Source: Clostridiaceae bacterium
GTDB taxonomy: Bacteria > Bacillota > Clostridia > Saccharofermentanales > UBA5734
Assembly (NCBI GenBank): GCA_012519875.1
Contig: JAAYPL010000020.1
Coordinates: forward strand, 1 to 9,450
Direction: 5' to 3'
Length of the DNA stretch: 9,450 bases
The translations under genes and the position numbers were made by a program. The notes under the pieces are model-generated. The model was not told the DNA's origin. It did no database searches and saw nothing but the letters and a program-made list of their open reading frames with translations. Each line of letters starts with the position of its first letter. The stretch's first letter is position 1. Positions 6,410-9,450 of this stretch are shown piece after piece.

Positions 6410-7762
6410 TTAACGCTGAAAAAACTCCTTGTAAAGTTCCTTGACCGAGTAATTGCAATATTCTTCGCGAACGCCGAACATAACACTGATTTCCGATGAG
6501 CCCTGATTGATGATTTCCAGATTGACGCCGGCTTTGCTTAAAGCGGTACAGGCTCTGGCGGTAACGCCGACGGTGCGGGCCATGGCCTCGCCGACGATCA
6601 TGACGATGGCCAGACTGCGATCGACAGAGATTTTCTCGATGCCCAGCTCGTCGATCAGACGTCGGGTGACGATTTTTTCTTTGTCAGGTGTGAAGACTTC
6701 ACAGCGCATGACGATCGACAAAGAGTCGATACCGGAAGGCATATGCTCAAAGGGTATTTTTTCGTCAGCCAGAATCTGGAGAACTTTGAGCGCAAAGCCG
6801 ACTTCGCGATTCATCAGGTATTTGCTCATATTGAGGGCACAAAAACCCTTAGCACCGGCAATTCCCGTGACAACACCTTCAAAATTGACGCGCTGGCGCA
6901 CGATCAGCGTGCCTTTGGCTGTCGGATTATTGGTGTTGCGGATATTGACCGGGATGCCGTTGCGGTAAGCCGGAGTCAGTGCTTCATCATGCAGGACCGT
7001 GAAACCGGCGTAGGCCAGCTCACGCATTTCGTCGTAGGTTATTTCCGCGATCGGGTGCGGGTTGTTTACCAGGCTGGGGCTTACGGAATAGACGGAATCC
7101 ACATCCGTCCAGTTTTCATACACCGAGGCATTGAGAGCCGCTGCCAATATAGAGCCGGTGATGTCCGATCCGCCTCGAGAAAATGTCACGATTTCTCCCG
7201 TCAGAGTATAGCCGAAAAATCCGGGGAAAATGATCAGGCCCGGATAATCGGAAAGTTTGGCTAAATTACCGTAGGAGTCCGGAAGAATCTGGGCGTTGCC
7301 GAATTCTTCGGTCAGAAACATACCGGCCTCTTTCGGGTCAAAATAGGCTGCTTCACAGCCAAGGGTTTTAAAATATTCCGCAACCAGCCGGGCGCAATTA
7401 TCTTCCCCGGCGGCTTTAAGCAAATCCATGAATTTGAGCGAATTCGTGTGATCCGCATGCATGCGTTTTGTTAAATCGGCCTCAATAGCTGCGAGACAGG
7501 AATCGGGCAGGCCCAGTTCGTTGACAATTGTGGCAAAGCGACGGATAACCGCGGTTAATTCTGTTTGTCCGTCATAGCCATGGATTCGGGCATTGGCCAA
7601 CGCAATCAGAAGGTCAGTGACCTTGGTGTCTTCGCGTGTGCGTTTTCCCGGAGCCGAAACCACCATAACCCGACGGTCGGGATCACTGAGCATAATATCG
7701 CATACTTTGCGAATCTGCTCAGCATTGGCCAAAGATGAACCTCCGAATTTACAAACTTTCAT
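6410..7762 (-). CDS. lysC: Aspartate kinase (monofunctional, tandem ACT domains)
   Basis: It phosphorylates L-aspartate to aspartyl-4-phosphate in the cytoplasm, the first step toward lysine, diaminopimelate, threonine and methionine. The 450-aa product starts with the nucleotide-binding KFGGSSLA (5-12). Next come VVSAPGKR (34-41), KVTDLL (47-52), and SRGGSDITGSILAAAL (195-210), the last typical of the amino acid kinase fold. WTDVDSVYSVSP (218-229) and EITYDEMRELAYAGFTVLHDEAL (240-262) belong to the aspartokinase core. Two ACT regulatory domains follow (about 297-450), including NQGSSEISVMFGV (419-431), predicting feedback inhibition by pathway amino acids. I chose the ATG at 7762 because CTCCCCC on the + strand (7770-7776; GGGGGAG on the mRNA) lies 7 nt upstream. 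The in-frame extension to 7822 would begin inside the -35 element. The gene stands alone and converges on the deacetylase-like gene. Confidence 0.95.
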   Translation of the reverse strand: MKVCKFGGSSLANAEQIRKVCDIMLSDPDRRVMVVSAPGKRTREDTKVTDLLIALANARIHGYDGQTELTAVIRRFATIVNELGLPDSCLAAIEADLTKRMHADHTNSLKFMDLLKAAGEDNCARLVAEYFKTLGCEAAYFDPKEAGMFLTEEFGNAQILPDSYGNLAKLSDYPGLIIFPGFFGYTLTGEIVTFSRGGSDITGSILAAALNASVYENWTDVDSVYSVSPSLVNNPHPIAEITYDEMRELAYAGFTVLHDEALTPAYRNGIPVNIRNTNNPTAKGTLIVRQRVNFEGVVTGIAGAKGFCALNMSKYLMNREVGFALKVLQILADEKIPFEHMPSGIDSLSIVMRCEVFTPDKEKIVTRRLIDELGIEKISVDRSLAIVMIVGEAMARTVGVTARACTALSKAGVNLEIINQGSSEISVMFGVREEYCNYSVKELYKEFFQR

Positions 7763-7769
7763 GCTTGTG

Positions 7770-7776
7770 CTCCCCC
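7770..7776 (-). promoter_or_regulatory. Ribosome binding site of aspartate kinase
   Basis: On the - strand this reads GGGGGAG, within AAGGGGGAG, 7 nt from the ATG at 7762. It fixes the start codon against a 20-codon upstream extension. Confidence 0.85.
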
Positions 7777-7793
7777 TTAACTTAAACACTCCA

Positions 7794-7822
7794 ATTATAG
7801 TCAACTCGAACCTTGATTTCAA
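7794..7822 (-). promoter_or_regulatory. Promoter of aspartate kinase
   Basis: On the - strand, -35 TTGAAA (7822-7817; 5 of 6 consensus bases) and a perfect -10 TATAAT (7799-7794) are separated by exactly 17 bp. Transcription should start near 7787, leaving a leader of only about 25 nt. That is too short for a lysine riboswitch or a T-box, so any transcriptional control should act at the promoter itself. Confidence 0.88.
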
Positions 7823-7826
7823 TCAA
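7813..7826. promoter_or_regulatory. Palindrome overlapping the aspartate kinase -35 box (candidate operator)
   Basis: TTGATT-TC-AATCAA is a perfect 6+6 bp inverted repeat with a 2-bp centre. It fully covers the -35 hexamer of the kinase promoter (7817-7822) and ends 27 bp before the -35 of the divergent yqeG promoter. A dimeric repressor bound here would block kinase transcription. The role is inferred from position and symmetry only, and the regulator is not identified. Confidence 0.4.
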
Positions 7827-7852
7827 AACAACCGGCTTGGACGGTTTAATGG

Positions 7853-7881
7853 TTGACGGGGAGTGATAAAACCCAGATACT
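7853..7881 (+). promoter_or_regulatory. Promoter of the yqeG-nfo unit
   Basis: -35 TTGACG (7853-7858; 5 of 6 consensus bases) and -10 GATACT (7876-7881; 4 of 6) are separated by 17 bp. The expected start is near 7888, about 49 nt before ATG 7937. The TTG of this -35 box is also an in-frame start-like codon for the downstream frame, but a start there would precede the transcript. Confidence 0.65.
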
Positions 7882-7936
7882 GGTGTTATGCGACAAAAAG
7901 CGATGCCGGCAGCAAGGGGGCAGAATTAAGTTAAAG

Positions 7937-8440
7937 ATGAAGAGATTGAAAAAATTATTTACCCCGGATTATGCTTTTTCCGATCTTATGCAGGTAAATT
8001 TTCACACGCTTGCAGATCAGGGGTACAAACTCATTCTGCTTGATATTGACAATACGCTGGCATCGCACGGTGCGTCTGTGGCAGATGATTATGCCCGTCA
8101 GGTCATACTTCGGGTTCAGGAGGCCGGGCTCGCATGCCGGATCATCACCAATGCGAGGTGGCAACGAGCCCGACAATATGCCGCGGACCTGGGTGTTCCG
8201 CTGCATGCACGGGCCAACAAGCCATCAACACGTGGAATTCGCAAAGCCTGTCTGTCAACCGGTATCGCGCCCGAGCAATGCGTCATGATCGGCGACCAGT
8301 TGCTGACCGATGTTTTTGCCGCGCGTCGAGCCGGTTGCCTGGCTATCCTTGTTCGGCCGCGTACGACAAAGGAACCTCAGACAATCCGGATACGACGCAA
8401 ATGGGAAAAAAAGTTTTTGGGCCGCAAGGATCATCCTTGA
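7937..8440 (+). CDS. yqeG: YqeG-family HAD-type (subclass IIIA) phosphatase
   Basis: The 167-aa length is close to Bacillus subtilis YqeG, and the N-terminus (KKLFTPDYAFSDL) matches the family start. HAD motifs are complete: the nucleophile and acid/base Asp36 and Asp38 in LLDIDNTL (34-41), Thr71-Asn72 in IITNAR, Lys95 in ANKPS, and GDQLLTDV (119-126) with Asp120 and Asp125. This is a small cytoplasmic Mg-dependent phosphatase of the YqeG/phosphatidylglycerophosphatase GEP4-like group; its substrate cannot be read from sequence. The ATG at 7937 gives the family length, but its nearest strong purine run, AAGGGGG (7914-7920), is 16 nt away. An ATT codon at 7925 would be 4 nt from that run. The basic C-terminus (RIRRKWEKKFLGRK) is usual for the family. 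The endonuclease IV gene follows after 30 nt, probably co-transcribed. Confidence 0.9.
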   Translation: MKRLKKLFTPDYAFSDLMQVNFHTLADQGYKLILLDIDNTLASHGASVADDYARQVILRVQEAGLACRIITNARWQRARQYAADLGVPLHARANKPSTRGIRKACLSTGIAPEQCVMIGDQLLTDVFAARRAGCLAILVRPRTTKEPQTIRIRRKWEKKFLGRKDHP

Positions 8441-8459
8441 TTGAACCAAGGCCAAGATT

Positions 8460-8466
8460 AGGAGGT
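8460..8466 (+). promoter_or_regulatory. Ribosome binding site of endonuclease IV
   Basis: AGGAGGT lies 4 nt before ATG 8471. It is a near-perfect anti-16S match inside the 30-nt gap after the phosphatase gene. Confidence 0.85.
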
Positions 8467-8470
8467 AAAA

Positions 8471-9349
8471 ATGCCAAGATTTGGTCCTGCCGGTAATCCG
8501 CAGGCTTTTTATGATCAAGGGTACAAGGCATCGATGCAAATGCCGGCCTGGCTCAAGGAACAGGGTTTAACGGCCTATGAATATCAAAGTGGGCGCGGCG
8601 TCAATATCGGCGAGACTACGGCAAAAAAGCTGGGTGAGGCGGCACGTGAAAACAACATTCAACTCAGTTTGCATGCGCCTTACTTTATCAATCTGGCCAG
8701 CGATGAGCCGGAGAAACAACAAAAAACCATTGGCTATATTATGGAAAGTTTAGCGGCGGCTAAGCAAATGGGTGCCGAACGTGTTGTCATCCATCCGGGC
8801 AGCGCGGCCAAAGCCGGGTCTCGGCAGGAAGCATTGGAGATGGCACTTGTCCTGTTGCAAACAGCTATTCGACGGGCTGACGAGCAGGATCTGCTCCGTG
8901 ATTGCACACTCTGCCCCGAGGTAATGGGAAAAATCAACCAGCTTGGCAATCTGGAGGAGGTCATTCGGTTATGTCAACTGGACGATCGCTTGCTTCCTTG
9001 TCTGGATTTTGGGCATCTTAACGCCCGTACGCAGGGTCAATTACAAACAGTTGATGATTATCGGCATATCTGTCGGCAGATAGCCGATGAATTGGGGCAG
9101 GAAAGACTGACGAACATGCATGTCCATTTTAGCCGGATCGAATTCACCGCCGGTGGTGAAAAACGTCACCATACACTGGCCGATCGTCAGTTTGGCCCCG
9201 ATTTTGAGCCATTTTCCCAGGTCATGGCGGAACTGAATCTTAAACCGGTAATCATCTGTGAATCGGACGGCACACAGGCTGCCGATGCCGTAGTGATGAA
9301 AAGTCTTTATGAGAAAGCCAGGATGGGGGCGAAATGTAAACTGAAGTGA
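8471..9349 (+). CDS. nfo: Endonuclease IV (apurinic/apyrimidinic endonuclease, Nfo family TIM barrel)
   Basis: It cleaves DNA 5' of abasic sites in base-excision repair, using a zinc cluster in a TIM barrel. The product is 292 aa, close to the usual 280-300. Metal-ligand equivalents of the E. coli enzyme are readable in order: His68 (LSLHAPYFINL), His108 (VVIHPGS), Glu150 (CPEVMGK), Asp179 and His182 (CLDFGHLNAR), His217 (NMHVHFS), His233 (EKRHHTL) and Glu264 (IICESDGTQ). The E. coli Asp229 position, two residues before the last His, is Lys231 here, with Glu230 beside it. I recall clostridial members having a similar GEK-type segment, so this may be a subfamily trait. The start is supported by a strong ribosome binding site. 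The gene probably shares the promoter of the upstream phosphatase. No intrinsic terminator with a T run on the + strand follows its stop codon. Confidence 0.92.
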   Translation: MPRFGPAGNPQAFYDQGYKASMQMPAWLKEQGLTAYEYQSGRGVNIGETTAKKLGEAARENNIQLSLHAPYFINLASDEPEKQQKTIGYIMESLAAAKQMGAERVVIHPGSAAKAGSRQEALEMALVLLQTAIRRADEQDLLRDCTLCPEVMGKINQLGNLEEVIRLCQLDDRLLPCLDFGHLNARTQGQLQTVDDYRHICRQIADELGQERLTNMHVHFSRIEFTAGGEKRHHTLADRQFGPDFEPFSQVMAELNLKPVIICESDGTQAADAVVMKSLYEKARMGAKCKLK

Positions 9350-9356
9350 CGCAAAA

Positions 9357-9381
9357 AGAGATGTCCCACAAAACCATCTCT
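9357..9381 (-). terminator. Hairpin with T run on the minus strand (possible terminator)
   Basis: AGAGATG (9357-9363) and CATCTCT (9375-9381) form a 7-bp stem with an 11-nt loop. On the - strand the stem is followed by TTTTT (complement of 9353-9357), as in an intrinsic terminator for a leftward transcript. On the + strand there is no T run. The stem is weak and has a large loop, so the call is tentative. Confidence 0.3.
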
Positions 9382-9443
9382 AATACAATGTAAGTGACCA
9401 AACCACACGTAAAGGAGAGAAGTTGTGGGACACGAACATTGTA
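9362..9443. repeat. Two interleaved perfect inverted repeats (pseudoknot topology)
   Basis: TGTCCCACAA (9362-9371) is the exact reverse complement of TTGTGGGACA (9423-9432). TACAATGT (9384-9391) is the exact reverse complement of ACATTGTA (9436-9443). The order is A-B-A'-B', so both stems together would make an H-type pseudoknot in RNA. The ribosome binding site AAGGAGAG (9412-9419) lies between B and A', and the candidate start codons are inside A'. The repeats could instead be DNA sites, for example binding sites at one end of an insertion sequence. Confidence 0.55.
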
Positions 9444-9450
9444 CAGAGAA
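9425..9450 (+). CDS. Possible start of a gene cut off by the window edge
   Basis: AAGGAGAG (9412-9419) is followed after 5 nt by GTG 9425, whose frame (MGHEHCTE...) stays open to the window end. A TTG at 9423 in another frame (MWDTNIVQR...) is also open. Eight or nine codons are too few to identify a product, and nothing here proves translation. The start lies inside the interleaved inverted repeats. A transposase gene near an insertion sequence end is one possibility. Confidence 0.3.

Noticed and set aside
7763..7822. A 20-codon N-terminal extension of aspartate kinase
   Set aside because: It would start in the -35 box and run through the -10 box of the gene's own near-consensus promoter. 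The ATG at 7762 has a good ribosome binding site and matches the family start (MKVCKFGGSS).
7853..7936. A 28-codon N-terminal extension of the YqeG-family protein
   Set aside because: Its TTG is the -35 element of the predicted promoter, and the extra residues do not resemble the family.

Overview
The window (about 49% GC by eye) looks like chromosomal DNA of an anaerobic Bacillota, most likely a member of the class Clostridia. This rests on recognised protein families: a divergent clostridial-type second type II topoisomerase pair, a large membrane-anchored NodB-like polysaccharide deacetylase-family protein, a clostridial-type monofunctional aspartate kinase with tandem ACT domains, YqeG, and a clostridial-type endonuclease IV. 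Shine-Dalgarno sites are strong (AGGAGG type) and promoters are of the housekeeping sigma type. No species is claimed.

Layout. Positions 12-88 hold a complete tRNA-Arg(UCU) with encoded CCA, closed by a textbook intrinsic terminator (101-130). A sigma-A-like promoter (176-204) then drives a three-gene unit on the + strand: a GyrB/ParE-type ATPase subunit (267-2252), a GyrA/ParC-type cleavage subunit (2316-4514), and, 2 nt later, a membrane-anchored extracytoplasmic protein of the polysaccharide deacetylase superfamily (4517-6391). An aspartate kinase converges on it from the right (6410-7762, - strand) with only 18 bp between stop codons and no visible terminator. The 7763-7936 intergenic region holds divergent promoters: one for the kinase, overlapped by a 14-bp palindrome, and one for a yqeG-like HAD phosphatase (7937-8440). 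The phosphatase gene is followed by an nfo-like endonuclease IV gene (8471-9349). The last 100 bp contain two interleaved perfect inverted repeats in pseudoknot order, surrounding a good ribosome binding site and a possible gene start cut off by the window edge.

How the genes fit together. The two topoisomerase subunits should form a B2A2 complex. The pair is not in the usual recF/gyrB/gyrA origin context, lacks a recognisable GyrA box, and is therefore best read as topoisomerase IV-like (relaxation or decatenation) rather than gyrase. It carries Gln at the key fluoroquinolone-contact Ser position. The third gene of the unit has a NodB-like C-terminal domain in which the expected Asp-Asp and His-x3-His metal-site motifs are all replaced, so it is probably a non-catalytic pseudo-enzyme. 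Why it is coupled to a topoisomerase is unknown. Aspartate kinase feeds the Lys/Thr/Met/diaminopimelate pathway. YqeG and Nfo are housekeeping functions (phosphatase; abasic-site repair).

The most noteworthy observations are the degenerate deacetylase site and its operon linkage, the topoisomerase active-site and drug-pocket variants, the palindrome on the kinase promoter, and the interleaved repeats at the right end. I found no CRISPR array and no proven mobile element.
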